DNA of 42,906 bases from Bradyrhizobium sp. (GTDB lineage Bacteria; Pseudomonadota; Alphaproteobacteria; Rhizobiales; Xanthobacteraceae): contig NZ_JAGWUA010000018.1 of assembly GCF_028868675.1 (NCBI RefSeq), positions 1-42,906 on the forward strand, read 5' to 3'. How positions within the stretch are numbered: position 1 is the stretch's first letter; each line of letters starts with the position of its first letter. The notes under the pieces are model-generated. The model searched no databases. It was not told the DNA's origin and saw nothing but the letters and a program-made list of their open reading frames with translations. Position numbers and translations under genes: made by a program. Positions 8,000 through 15,726 of the stretch are shown in pieces.

Positions 8000-9544
8000 C
8001 TAGACGCCAGCCGCCAGCCTGGCGGCATCCAGGGTCTGCTCGGGCGTTCCTGATGCGTCGATGATTGCCCAGCCGACGGTGCCGATATTATAGCGCTCCT
8101 GAAGCGCGGCAACCTCTTCGGTTGCGTCCGATGCGTCTGCGCGCCTGCGGCCAATTCGCCTCTGGCGCGTCGCAAGGTCCGCGACCAGGAAGAAGCCGGT
8201 CATGGGCACGCGGCAATCCCGGGCCAACTCGGAGAGCCGGCTACGCTCCTGTTCCCGGGCAAACACGGCATCGACGATGGCCGAGTGCCCCTGCGCCAGA
8301 ACCTGCCGCGCGCGCTGCTCCAGTGTCAGATAGACGCGATCGGTTACGTCGGGCCGATAGGCGGATGCCGGAAGCCGCGCGGTCTCCTCGACGCCAAATA
8401 GCTGCTTGCGAACGATGTCGCTGCGCAGCACGACGGCTCCGGGCGGCGGCGCCACGGTTGGAGCAAGCATGCGGGCCAGCAGCGACTTGCCCGTACCCGA
8501 CAGCCCCCCGATCGCGATCAGGCGCGGAGCGGGCGGGTCGATCAGCGCCTTGGCAAGCCCAAAATAGCTCTGCGCCTCGTCAAGAATTGCGGCTCGATCC
8601 GGAGGCTTCCGGTTCAGCCTGGCAAGCAGCACCTGGGCGCGGATCGCAGCCCGGATCGACATGAAGAGCGGCAGCGCGCCGAGCGCGTCGAGATTCTCGG
8701 TCGCCGTCGTGGAGAGATACCGGTTGAAGACGATGTTTGCCGCCGTGTGTTGCCCGTAGTGCAGCAAGTCCATGAGCGTGAAGGCGAGGTCGTAGAGGAC
8801 GTCGACCGATGCGATCTTCGGATCGAACTCGATCGCGTCAAACAGGACCGGCTTCCGGTCGATCAGGACGATGTTTCCCAGGTGCAGGTCGCCATGGCAG
8901 CGCCGCACGAAGCCTTGCCTGTCACGCGGCTTCAGCACGGATCGGATCCGCGCTAGCATCTGGTGCGATGCCCGCGCAAGCTCCTCGACGTCGGTTGCGA
9001 GAAGATAGCCGCCGTTCAGCAAGCCGGCGGTATTCCCGTCGATGAGAGCGGGAACGGCGTCGACCCAGCGGATTCCGTCGGCATGCGTCGCGGAGGCGTG
9101 GCTGGCGGAGATCGCATCGGCGATTCCGGCCGCCAGCTCCGCATCGAAAGGGCCGGCCTTTGCCAGATGATCCAGCGTCTGGTTCTCATCGAAACGGGAC
9201 ATTTCGACCGCGAATTCGATCGGCGTGCCCTCTTCGCCGACACCCAGCGTGCCGTCCGGCTTCCTCGCGATCGCCACCACGCGGCGATAGATCTGCGGCG
9301 CCATCGGCCGGTTGACCTTGATTTCTTCCTCGCAGGCCGCCTTGCGCTTTTCCAGCGTCGAATAGTCGAGGAAGGGAAAGCGCACGGCGCGCTTGATCTT
9401 CAGCGCGCGGTTGCCTTGAAGGAAGACCGACGCCGCATGTGTATCGATCCGCGCCGTGGATGGCTGGCGGGCGGGATCGGTCAGGAACGCAAACACCTCC
9501 TCCTGAACGGCTCTGTCTGAATCGTCTTCCGTCGAAGTCGGCAT
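8000..9544 (-). CDS. Dual-domain kinase: APH-like phosphotransferase plus P-loop kinase
   Basis: The N-terminal half (to about residue 310) is an aminoglycoside-phosphotransferase-like kinase fold with the catalytic loop HGDLHLGN (217-224) and the metal-binding FDAIEFD (235-241). The C-terminal half is an AAA/zeta-toxin-like P-loop kinase with Walker A GGLSGTGKS (346-354). The 514-residue architecture matches the bifunctional aminoglycoside phosphotransferase/ATP-binding proteins (COG2187 plus COG0645). The natural substrate is unknown, and I see no reason to call it a resistance gene. The M. tuberculosis protein Rv2004c, as I recall it, has the same architecture and belongs to the DosR hypoxia regulon. 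It lies 12 bp after an ADH gene and 24 bp before a CHAD gene. Confidence 0.88.
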   Translation of the reverse strand: MPTSTEDDSDRAVQEEVFAFLTDPARQPSTARIDTHAASVFLQGNRALKIKRAVRFPFLDYSTLEKRKAACEEEIKVNRPMAPQIYRRVVAIARKPDGTLGVGEEGTPIEFAVEMSRFDENQTLDHLAKAGPFDAELAAGIADAISASHASATHADGIRWVDAVPALIDGNTAGLLNGGYLLATDVEELARASHQMLARIRSVLKPRDRQGFVRRCHGDLHLGNIVLIDRKPVLFDAIEFDPKIASVDVLYDLAFTLMDLLHYGQHTAANIVFNRYLSTTATENLDALGALPLFMSIRAAIRAQVLLARLNRKPPDRAAILDEAQSYFGLAKALIDPPAPRLIAIGGLSGTGKSLLARMLAPTVAPPPGAVVLRSDIVRKQLFGVEETARLPASAYRPDVTDRVYLTLEQRARQVLAQGHSAIVDAVFAREQERSRLSELARDCRVPMTGFFLVADLATRQRRIGRRRADASDATEEVAALQERYNIGTVGWAIIDASGTPEQTLDAARLAAGV

Positions 9545-9556
9545 GTGCGGATTTGC

Positions 9557-10540
9557 CTAGGGCCTGAGCACGGCCGCTCCCAGGATTTTCCCGGCTCTCA
9601 GCATGGCCAGAACGTCGTTCGCCTCGTCAAGCGGGAATGCCGTCGTCTCGGTGCGGACACCGGCCTGCGGCGCAATCTTCAGGAACGCCAGTCCGTCCTG
9701 GCGCGTGAGGTTGGCGACCGAGACGAGCTGCCTCTCCTGCCAAAGGAGTTCGTAGGGGAAACTCGGGATGTCGCTCATGTGAATGCCGGCGCAGATCACG
9801 CGACCACCCTTGCGGACCGCGCGCAAGGTGGCCGGCACGAGCTCGCCGGCGGGCGCGTAGATGATCGCGGCATCGAGCGGCGTGTCGGGTATCTCATCCG
9901 AAGCGCCGGCCCAGACGGCGCCGAGCTTGAGCGCGAGTTGTTGGGCGGCGGCATCGCTGCGCCGGGTGAAGGCATAGACCGATCGCCCCTGCCACACCGC
10001 GACCTGCGCGATGATGTGGCCGGCGGCGCCGAAGCCGTAGATGCCGAGCCGCTCGGCATTTCTCGCCAGCACCAGCGAGCGCCAGCCGATCAGGCCGGCG
10101 CAGAGCAACGGCGCGATGGCGACGTCGTCGCCGGCCTCACCCAGCGGGAACGCATAGCGCGCGTCAGCAATGGTGTGGGTCGCATAGCCGCCGTCGCGCG
10201 TATAGCCGGTGAACAGCGGACGGTCGCAAAGATTTTCCATGCCGTCGCGGCAGAAGCGGCAGGTTCCGCAGGTGTAGCCCAGCCAGGGAACGCCGACGCG
10301 ATCGCCGGGCTTGTGTGTCGTGACATTGGGGCCGACGAGGTCGACACGGCCCACGATCTCATGGCCCGGGATGATCGGATAGCGGATATCGGGCAGCTCG
10401 GCATCGAGCACATGAAGATCGGTCCGGCATACGCCACAGGCACTCACCTTCACCCGTATCTGGCCTTCGGCAGGAAGCGGATCCGGCCGCTCCTCCAGGC
10501 GAAGCCGCGCTCGCGGGGCCGACAACACCATTGCACGCAT
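9557..10540 (-). CDS. Zinc-dependent alcohol dehydrogenase (AdhP-like)
   Basis: The 327-residue medium-chain dehydrogenase has all catalytic zinc ligands (Cys38 in GVCRTD, His60-Glu61 in GHE, Cys147 in PLLCAG) and the four structural zinc cysteines (91, 94, 97, 105; CGTCRFCRDGMENLC). The nucleotide-binding motif is GFGAAGHIIAQ. It would interconvert an alcohol and aldehyde with NAD(P)H in the cytoplasm. Upstream in-frame codons to 10570 exist, but the ATG at 10540 follows CCGGAGAG and fits the family N-terminus (MRAMVLSAP). It is first in an operon with the kinase and CHAD genes. A FixK-type box at 10593-10606 with a TACTAT -10 suggests oxygen-limited expression and a fermentative NADH-reoxidising role. 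Confidence 0.93.
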   Translation of the reverse strand: MRAMVLSAPRARLRLEERPDPLPAEGQIRVKVSACGVCRTDLHVLDAELPDIRYPIIPGHEIVGRVDLVGPNVTTHKPGDRVGVPWLGYTCGTCRFCRDGMENLCDRPLFTGYTRDGGYATHTIADARYAFPLGEAGDDVAIAPLLCAGLIGWRSLVLARNAERLGIYGFGAAGHIIAQVAVWQGRSVYAFTRRSDAAAQQLALKLGAVWAGASDEIPDTPLDAAIIYAPAGELVPATLRAVRKGGRVICAGIHMSDIPSFPYELLWQERQLVSVANLTRQDGLAFLKIAPQAGVRTETTAFPLDEANDVLAMLRAGKILGAAVLRP

Positions 10541-10592
10541 CAATCTCTCCGGAGCGCCAGGATATCCCATAGTATGGCAGCACGGCTAGCCA

Positions 10593-10606
10593 TTGACCTC
10601 CATCAA
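10593..10606. promoter_or_regulatory. FixK/FnrN-type box for the ADH-kinase-CHAD operon
   Basis: TTGACCTCCATCAA fits TTGAY-N4-RTCAA. On the minus strand TACTAT (10574-10569) lies 28 bp from the box centre, as in class II FNR promoters. The predicted transcript would start about 18 nt before the ADH ATG. Confidence 0.7.
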
Positions 10607-10647
10607 CACCTGTCGAGATCGATCCCGCCGGCGCGCGTGCTGCGATC

Positions 10648-10661
10648 TTGACGAGAATCAA
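10648..10661. promoter_or_regulatory. Second FixK/FnrN-type box, probably rightward
   Basis: TTGACGAGAATCAA fits TTGAY-N4-RTCAA. A TATTGT at 10683-10688 lies 31 bp from its centre on the plus strand, predicting a start near 10696 for the synthetase-GNAT gene. It could instead be an upstream site for the ADH operon. Confidence 0.6.
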
Positions 10662-10901
10662 TGGCGAGCACGGCCGGAACCCTATTGTGCAGAATCAGGA
10701 GAATCCGCAGAGAACGGAGAGCATTGCCATCCTCATGCAAGTGCGAGCTTCGCTCGAACGGGACCGTCCGGGGAACGCTGCCGAGACGGTCATCGACCGG
10801 CCACTGTGCCGGGCCATGATGGCGCACCGGCCGCTCTTGCCATATATCCGGACCGGTGTTTCAACCATCGGGTCGAGCGCCCGCGCGGACAATTGAATCT
10901 C

Positions 10902-13595
10902 ATGTCGACCTATCGCCTGAAGAACTTGCTGTCGCCTCGTTCCGTCGCGCTCGTCGGAGCAAGCCCGCGCCGTGTATCCGTCGGACGCGCCGTGCTGGAC
11001 AACGTCAACAACGCCGGATTCAAGGGCCAGTTTGGCCTGGTGAATCCGCGTTATCCCGAGATCGGCGGCGTTCCCGCGGTGAGCGGGCTCGACCAACTGC
11101 CATTCGTGCCTGAACTCGTCGTGATCACCGCGCCGGCGCAGGAAGTTCCTGACATCATCGACCAGGCGGGACGCCGCGGATCGGCCGGCGCCCTGATCGT
11201 CACGGCGGGGTTGGGCCATGGCCCGGGATCGCTGCAGGAGGCTGCACTCTCGGCAGCCCGCAAATACGGCATGCGGCTGATCGGTCCCAACTGCCTCGGG
11301 ATCATGATGCCGGGCGTGAGCCTGAACGCCAGCTTCGCTGCGCACATGCCGGGGGCTGGGAGCCTGGCGCTGATTTCGCAATCGGGCGCGATCGCCGCCG
11401 GCATGGTGGACTGGGCGGCGCAACGCGGCGTCGGCTTTTCCGGCATCGTATCGATCGGCGACCAGCTCGACGTCGATATCGCCGATCTGCTCGACTACTT
11501 CGCGCTCGACAGCAAGACGCGCGCGATCCTGCTTTATGTCGAGGCGATCAAGGACGCGCGCAAGTTCATGTCGGCGGCGCGCGCGGCGGCCAGGGTGAAG
11601 CCCGTGGTCGTCGTGAAGTCGGGCCGCATGGCGCAGGGCGCCAAGGCTGCCGCGACCCACACCGGCGCGCTCGCCGGTTCCGACGCCGTCTACGACGCGG
11701 CGTTTCGCCGAGCCGGCGTTCTGCGCGTGTCCGATTTGCGCGAGCTGTTCGACTGCGCCGAGACGCTCGGCCGCGTCGAATCGCCGACCGGAAAGCGGCT
11801 CGCCATTCTCACCAACGGTGGAGGAATCGGTGTCCTGGCGGTCGATCGCCTGGTGGAGCTCGGCGGAATTCCCGCGCCCATGACCGCGGAGACGCGGCAG
11901 AAGCTCGATGCGGTCCTGCCGCCGACCTGGTCGGGGGCAAATCCCGTCGACATCATCGGGGATGCGGACGCCGCACGCTATGCGGCGGCGCTGGAAGTGC
12001 TGCTGGCCGATCCCGGCAACGATGCGGTGCTCGTCCTCAACGTCCAGACCGCGATCGCATCCGCGGCCGAAATCGCAACCACGGTGACCGGACTGCTCAA
12101 GAAATATCGCGAGCAGCATCGCAGCTGGGCCAAGCCGGTGCTCGCGGCCTGGGTCGGGGCGGATCAGGAGATCATCGAGACGCTCAGCAGCGCCGGCATC
12201 CCGAACTACCCGACCGAGGACGATGCCGTGCGCGGCTTCATGCACCTGGTGCGCCACCGCGAGGTCGTGGTCGAGCTCGCGCAGGTCCCTCCGGCGATGC
12301 CCGACAGCTTCGTGCCGGACGTCGAACTCGCCAGGCGGATCGTCGCCGCGGCAATTGCCGACGGCCGCAAATGGCTTGAACCGATCGAGATCAAGCGACT
12401 GCTCGAGGCCTACGACATTGCGATGGTGCCGACCTATGCGGCCACCGATATCGAGCAGGCCGTGAGCTGCGCCAGGGAGATATTCGCGCAGGGTGCCACG
12501 GTCGTGCTCAAGATCATGTCGCGCGACATCGTGCACAAGTCGGACGTCGGCGGCGTGGTTCTCAACCTGACCACGCCCGAGGCCGTGCGGGCCGCCGCAG
12601 CCGACATCCTCGCCCGGGCGAGGAAGCTGCGGCCGGAGGCGCGGATTTCCGGGATCATCGTGCAGGCCATGGTCGTGAAGGCGAAGGCGCGCGAGCTTAT
12701 TCTGGGCCTCGCCGACGACCCGACCTTCGGCACCGTCGTGGTGTTCGGACGCGGGGGCACCGCGGTGGAGATCATCAACGACAAGGCGTTGGCGCTGCCG
12801 CCGTTGGACCTGCAGCTCGCCCACGACCTGATCGACCGGACCCGTGTCTCGCGGCTGCTGCGCGCCTATCGTGACGTCCCCGCGGTCAAGCAGGATGCCG
12901 TCGCTCTGGTGCTGGTCAAGCTGGCGCAGATGGCGGCCGACATCCCCGAGATTCGCGAATTCGACATCAATCCGCTGCTTGCGGACGAGGCCGGGGTGAC
13001 GGCCGTCGATGCCCGCGTCGCCGTCGGGCCGCCGCAGCGAAAATTTGCCGGCACCGGGCCTGCGAATTTCGCTGTTCGCGCCTATCCGAGCCAGTGGGAA
13101 CGTCACCTTCAGGTCAAGGAAGGCTGGCGCGTGTTCGCACGGCCGATGCGACCCGAGGACGAGCCGTCCATCCACGAGTTCCTGAAACACGTCACCGTGC
13201 ACGACCTTCGCCTGCGCTTCTTTGCGCCGATGAAGGAGTTTACCCACGAATTCATCGCGCGCCTGACCCAGCTCGACTATGCGCGCGCGATGGCGTTCAT
13301 CGCATTCGACGAACAGACCGGCGAAATGGTCGGCGTGGTTCGCATCCATTCGGACTCGATCTACGAGACCGGCGAGTACGCGATCCTGCTGCGGTCCGAT
13401 CTCAAGGGCAGGGGCCTGGGTTGGGCCTTGATGCAGTTGATCATCGAATATGCCCGCTCCGAAGGCCTCAAGGCCATATCAGGCGACGTGCTGCAGGAGA
13501 ACACCGTGATGCTGGACATGTGCCGGCAGCTCGGCTTCCAGGTGAACCCAGATCCGGTCGAGCCGGACATCTGCAACGTGCGGCTCAAGCTCTGA
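10902..13595 (+). CDS. ADP-forming acyl-CoA synthetase fused to GNAT acetyltransferase (PatZ/Pat-like)
   Basis: The 897-residue protein has a CoA-binding domain (SVALVGASPRRVSVG start), a succinyl-CoA-synthetase-like region with GPNCLGIMMPG and ISQSGAIAAGM, the THTGALAG segment (His253), an ATP-grasp domain (VVLKIMSRDIVHKSDVGGV) and a C-terminal GNAT domain (from about residue 745; GRGLGWALMQLIIEYAR is the acetyl-CoA loop). This is the architecture of the protein lysine acetyltransferases Pat/PatZ. In Salmonella Pat, as I recall, the synthetase half is thought to be inactive. Here the probable phosphohistidine is retained, so ATP-forming conversion of acetyl-CoA to acetate is possible as well as protein acetylation. 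The ATG at 10902 fits the family start (MSTYRLKNLLSP). A FixK-type box lies upstream. Confidence 0.9.
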   Translation: MSTYRLKNLLSPRSVALVGASPRRVSVGRAVLDNVNNAGFKGQFGLVNPRYPEIGGVPAVSGLDQLPFVPELVVITAPAQEVPDIIDQAGRRGSAGALIVTAGLGHGPGSLQEAALSAARKYGMRLIGPNCLGIMMPGVSLNASFAAHMPGAGSLALISQSGAIAAGMVDWAAQRGVGFSGIVSIGDQLDVDIADLLDYFALDSKTRAILLYVEAIKDARKFMSAARAAARVKPVVVVKSGRMAQGAKAAATHTGALAGSDAVYDAAFRRAGVLRVSDLRELFDCAETLGRVESPTGKRLAILTNGGGIGVLAVDRLVELGGIPAPMTAETRQKLDAVLPPTWSGANPVDIIGDADAARYAAALEVLLADPGNDAVLVLNVQTAIASAAEIATTVTGLLKKYREQHRSWAKPVLAAWVGADQEIIETLSSAGIPNYPTEDDAVRGFMHLVRHREVVVELAQVPPAMPDSFVPDVELARRIVAAAIADGRKWLEPIEIKRLLEAYDIAMVPTYAATDIEQAVSCAREIFAQGATVVLKIMSRDIVHKSDVGGVVLNLTTPEAVRAAAADILARARKLRPEARISGIIVQAMVVKAKARELILGLADDPTFGTVVVFGRGGTAVEIINDKALALPPLDLQLAHDLIDRTRVSRLLRAYRDVPAVKQDAVALVLVKLAQMAADIPEIREFDINPLLADEAGVTAVDARVAVGPPQRKFAGTGPANFAVRAYPSQWERHLQVKEGWRVFARPMRPEDEPSIHEFLKHVTVHDLRLRFFAPMKEFTHEFIARLTQLDYARAMAFIAFDEQTGEMVGVVRIHSDSIYETGEYAILLRSDLKGRGLGWALMQLIIEYARSEGLKAISGDVLQENTVMLDMCRQLGFQVNPDPVEPDICNVRLKL

Positions 13596-13716
13596 GGCGG
13601 GCGTCGAGCGGAAATCCCCGTCGCGGTCGTGTCGTGTCGACTTCGCGAAAGACGCTCCTTTACGCGGCGGAAACCTTGCGATTGATTTGCGTTGGAAGGG
13701 CGGCGGCCCTCCGGGC

Positions 13717-13730
13717 TTGAGACAGGTCAA
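13717..13730. promoter_or_regulatory. FixK/FnrN-like box upstream of the mla operon
   Basis: TTGAGACAGGTCAA keeps the TTGA-N6-TCAA core but has G at arm position 5. It is 71 bp before the predicted TTG start at 13802. I see no clear -10 at class II distance, so this is the weakest of the six sites. Confidence 0.45.
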
Positions 13731-13801
13731 TCCGAGGGCGGTGCCCCCGCCTGGAAACTCATGATAGTTTGAGCCCGGATCGTGCCCAAGAGGATAAGCC
13801 C

Positions 13802-14941
13802 TTGAATTCCGAACCCCTGTTGGCGGCCATGCCGTCCGGCGACGTGCTCGAATTGCGGCCGGCCGGCTCGTGGATCGCGGCCAATGTGTCGAAGCTGGAA
13901 GCGCTCTCCCGATCCGTCAAGGCCGACCTCGACCGGTCGAAGACCGTGCGACTTGACATGGCCGGCGTGAGCGAACTCGACACGCTCGGTGCCTGGCTGC
14001 TGGAGAAGCTCTCCCGGCGTGTCGCTTCGGCCGACGCGGCCCCGGCCCAAATCGTCGGCGTTGCCGAGAACTATGCGGGCCTGATGGAGGAAGTCCGCCA
14101 GGTCAATCGCGACAACCCGCCGCCGGCGGCCCCGCTCAATCCGGTCGCGCTGCGCCTGGGCGAGCTTGGCAAGGGGACCGTCGGCGCGCGCGAGGACGTC
14201 GCGGTCTTCCTGCAGATGCTGGGCGCCCTGTTCATGGCGCTGGTGGGTGTGCTGCGGCATCCGAGATCGCTGCGGCTGACGTCGCTGGTCTATCAGCTCT
14301 ATCGTATCGGCTGGCAGGCGATCCCGATCATCATGTTGATCACCTTCCTGATCGGCGCGATCATCGCCCAGCAGGGATTCTTCCATTTCCGCAGGTTCGG
14401 CGCCGAGTCCTACACGGTCGACATGGTCGGCATTCTGGTGCTGAGGGAGCTCGGCGTGCTGATCGTCGCCATCATGGTGGCGGGGCGGTCGGGAAGCGCC
14501 TACACTGCGGAGCTCGGCTCGATGAAGATGCGCGAGGAGATCGATGCGCTGTCGACGATGGGGCTCGATCCGGTCGACGTGCTGATCCTGCCGCGTGTGG
14601 CGGCGCTCGTCATCGCGCTGCCGATCCTGACCTTCATCGGGTCGATCGCCGCGCTCTATGGCGGCGGCCTGGTCGCGCAGTTCTACGGCGACATGGGGCC
14701 GGCGATCTACATCGCGCGGCTGCACGAGGCCGTTACGGTGACCCATTTCAAGGTCGGCATTCTCAAGGCGCCGTTCATGGCGCTGGTGATCGGGATCGTG
14801 GCGTGCAGCGAAGGCCTGCGGGTCAAGGGCAGCGCCGAGTCGCTCGGCAAGCAGACGACCACGTCGGTGGTGAAGTCGATCTTCCTCGTCATCGTGCTCG
14901 ACGGCCTGTTTGCGGTCTTCTTTGCCTCGATCGGAATGTAG
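13802..14941 (+). CDS. mlaE: MlaE-type ABC permease with N-terminal STAS-like domain
   Basis: The 379-residue protein joins an N-terminal STAS-like domain (about residues 10-105; VRLDMAGVSELDTLGAWLL is typical of MlaB) to a MlaE permease (about 125-379). Permease marks include LRELGVLIVAIMVAGRSG, AYTAELGSMKMREEIDAL and a closing SIFLVIVLDGLFAVFF helix. It is the inner-membrane part of an MCE-type lipid transporter that moves phospholipids between inner and outer membranes. The start is probably the TTG at 13802, with AGAGGAT at 13790-13796; a TTG at 13769 is in frame but lacks a ribosome site. ATPase and MCE genes follow 2 and 3 bp apart. The STAS fusion takes the place of a separate mlaB. 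Confidence 0.92.
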   Translation: MNSEPLLAAMPSGDVLELRPAGSWIAANVSKLEALSRSVKADLDRSKTVRLDMAGVSELDTLGAWLLEKLSRRVASADAAPAQIVGVAENYAGLMEEVRQVNRDNPPPAAPLNPVALRLGELGKGTVGAREDVAVFLQMLGALFMALVGVLRHPRSLRLTSLVYQLYRIGWQAIPIIMLITFLIGAIIAQQGFFHFRRFGAESYTVDMVGILVLRELGVLIVAIMVAGRSGSAYTAELGSMKMREEIDALSTMGLDPVDVLILPRVAALVIALPILTFIGSIAALYGGGLVAQFYGDMGPAIYIARLHEAVTVTHFKVGILKAPFMALVIGIVACSEGLRVKGSAESLGKQTTTSVVKSIFLVIVLDGLFAVFFASIGM

Positions 14942-14943
14942 CG

Positions 14944-15723
14944 ATGGCGGAGGCCCCTCAGGAGTACGCGATCCGCGTCCGCGATCTCGTGGTCGGTTTC
15001 GGCCGCCAGATCGTGATCGATCACCTGTCGCTCGATGTCCGAAAGGGGGAGATTCTGGGGCTGGTCGGCGCATCCGGCGGCGGCAAATCGGTGCTGATGC
15101 GCACGATCATCGGCCTGATCCCGCGGCGAAGCGGCGACATCGAGGTGATGGGCAAGCCGATCGGCGACACGCTTGATCGCAGCACCCAGAGCGCCGCGAC
15201 GAAATGGGGCATCCTGTTCCAGCAGGGCGCGCTGTTCTCATCGCTGACGGTGCGCCAGAACATCCAGTTTCCGCTGCGCGAAAATCTCGTGCTGTCGCAG
15301 GAACTGATGGACGAGATCGCGACCGCCAAGCTCGAGATGGTCGGTTTGCGGCCGCAGGACGGCGACAAATATCCGGCCGAATTGTCCGGCGGCATGACCA
15401 AGCGCGTGGCGCTGGCTCGCGCGCTCGCGCTCGATCCGCCGATCCTGTTCCTGGACGAGCCGACCTCCGGTCTCGATCCGATCGCCGCCGGCGATTTCGA
15501 CGCGCTGATCAAGACGTTGCAGAGGACGCTGGGGCTCACCGTGTTCATGGTCACTCACGACCTTGCGAGCCTCACGACCGTCTGCGACCGCGTCGCCGCG
15601 CTCGCGGACGGCCAGATCGTCGCGATCGGGCCGATGCGCCAGCTGCTTCAATCCGAGCATCCCTGGGTGCGGGCCTATTTCCACGGCAAGCGGTCCCAGA
15701 TGCTGCAACCCCAGATGAGATGA
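14944..15723 (+). CDS. mlaF: MlaF-type ABC transporter ATP-binding protein
   Basis: The 259-residue ATPase has Walker A GASGGGKS (42-49), the signature LSGGMTKR, Walker B ILFLDEPTSGLDP and the switch His in FMVTHD. MTKR in place of the usual QQ(Q)R is characteristic of MlaF/MKL ATPases. It starts 2 bp after the permease stop and ends 3 bp before the MCE gene, so the three are one translationally close operon. It powers lipid transfer through the MlaE permease. Confidence 0.95.
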   Translation: MAEAPQEYAIRVRDLVVGFGRQIVIDHLSLDVRKGEILGLVGASGGGKSVLMRTIIGLIPRRSGDIEVMGKPIGDTLDRSTQSAATKWGILFQQGALFSSLTVRQNIQFPLRENLVLSQELMDEIATAKLEMVGLRPQDGDKYPAELSGGMTKRVALARALALDPPILFLDEPTSGLDPIAAGDFDALIKTLQRTLGLTVFMVTHDLASLTTVCDRVAALADGQIVAIGPMRQLLQSEHPWVRAYFHGKRSQMLQPQMR

Positions 15724-15726
15724 GAG

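Larger units (their letters stand above)
10541..10901. other. Divergent intergenic region, 361 bp, with two FixK-type boxes
   Basis: This stretch separates the leftward ADH operon from the rightward acyl-CoA synthetase-GNAT gene. It holds two FixK-type boxes (10593-10606 and 10648-10661). The remaining part up to 10901 carries no convincing gene: the open frame running into the synthetase is Arg/Pro-rich and unlike its family. It is best read as a long 5' untranslated leader of about 205 nt. Confidence 0.6.

Noticed and set aside
8000..9544. Reading the APH-like kinase as an aminoglycoside resistance gene
   Set aside because: The fused P-loop kinase and the operon with ADH and CHAD genes point to metabolism; APH-like folds are widespread in non-resistance kinases.
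10593..10901. N-terminal extension of the synthetase-GNAT protein by about 103 codons
   Set aside because: It would start within the FixK-type box, is Arg/Pro-rich, and does not resemble the family, whose N-terminus is the LLSPRSVALVGAS region.
10695..13349. An 884-codon open frame antisense to the synthetase-GNAT gene
   Set aside because: It is composition-driven: high GC keeps the antisense frame open. Its translation is Arg/His/Asp-rich without any motif, while the opposite strand has clear catalytic motifs throughout.
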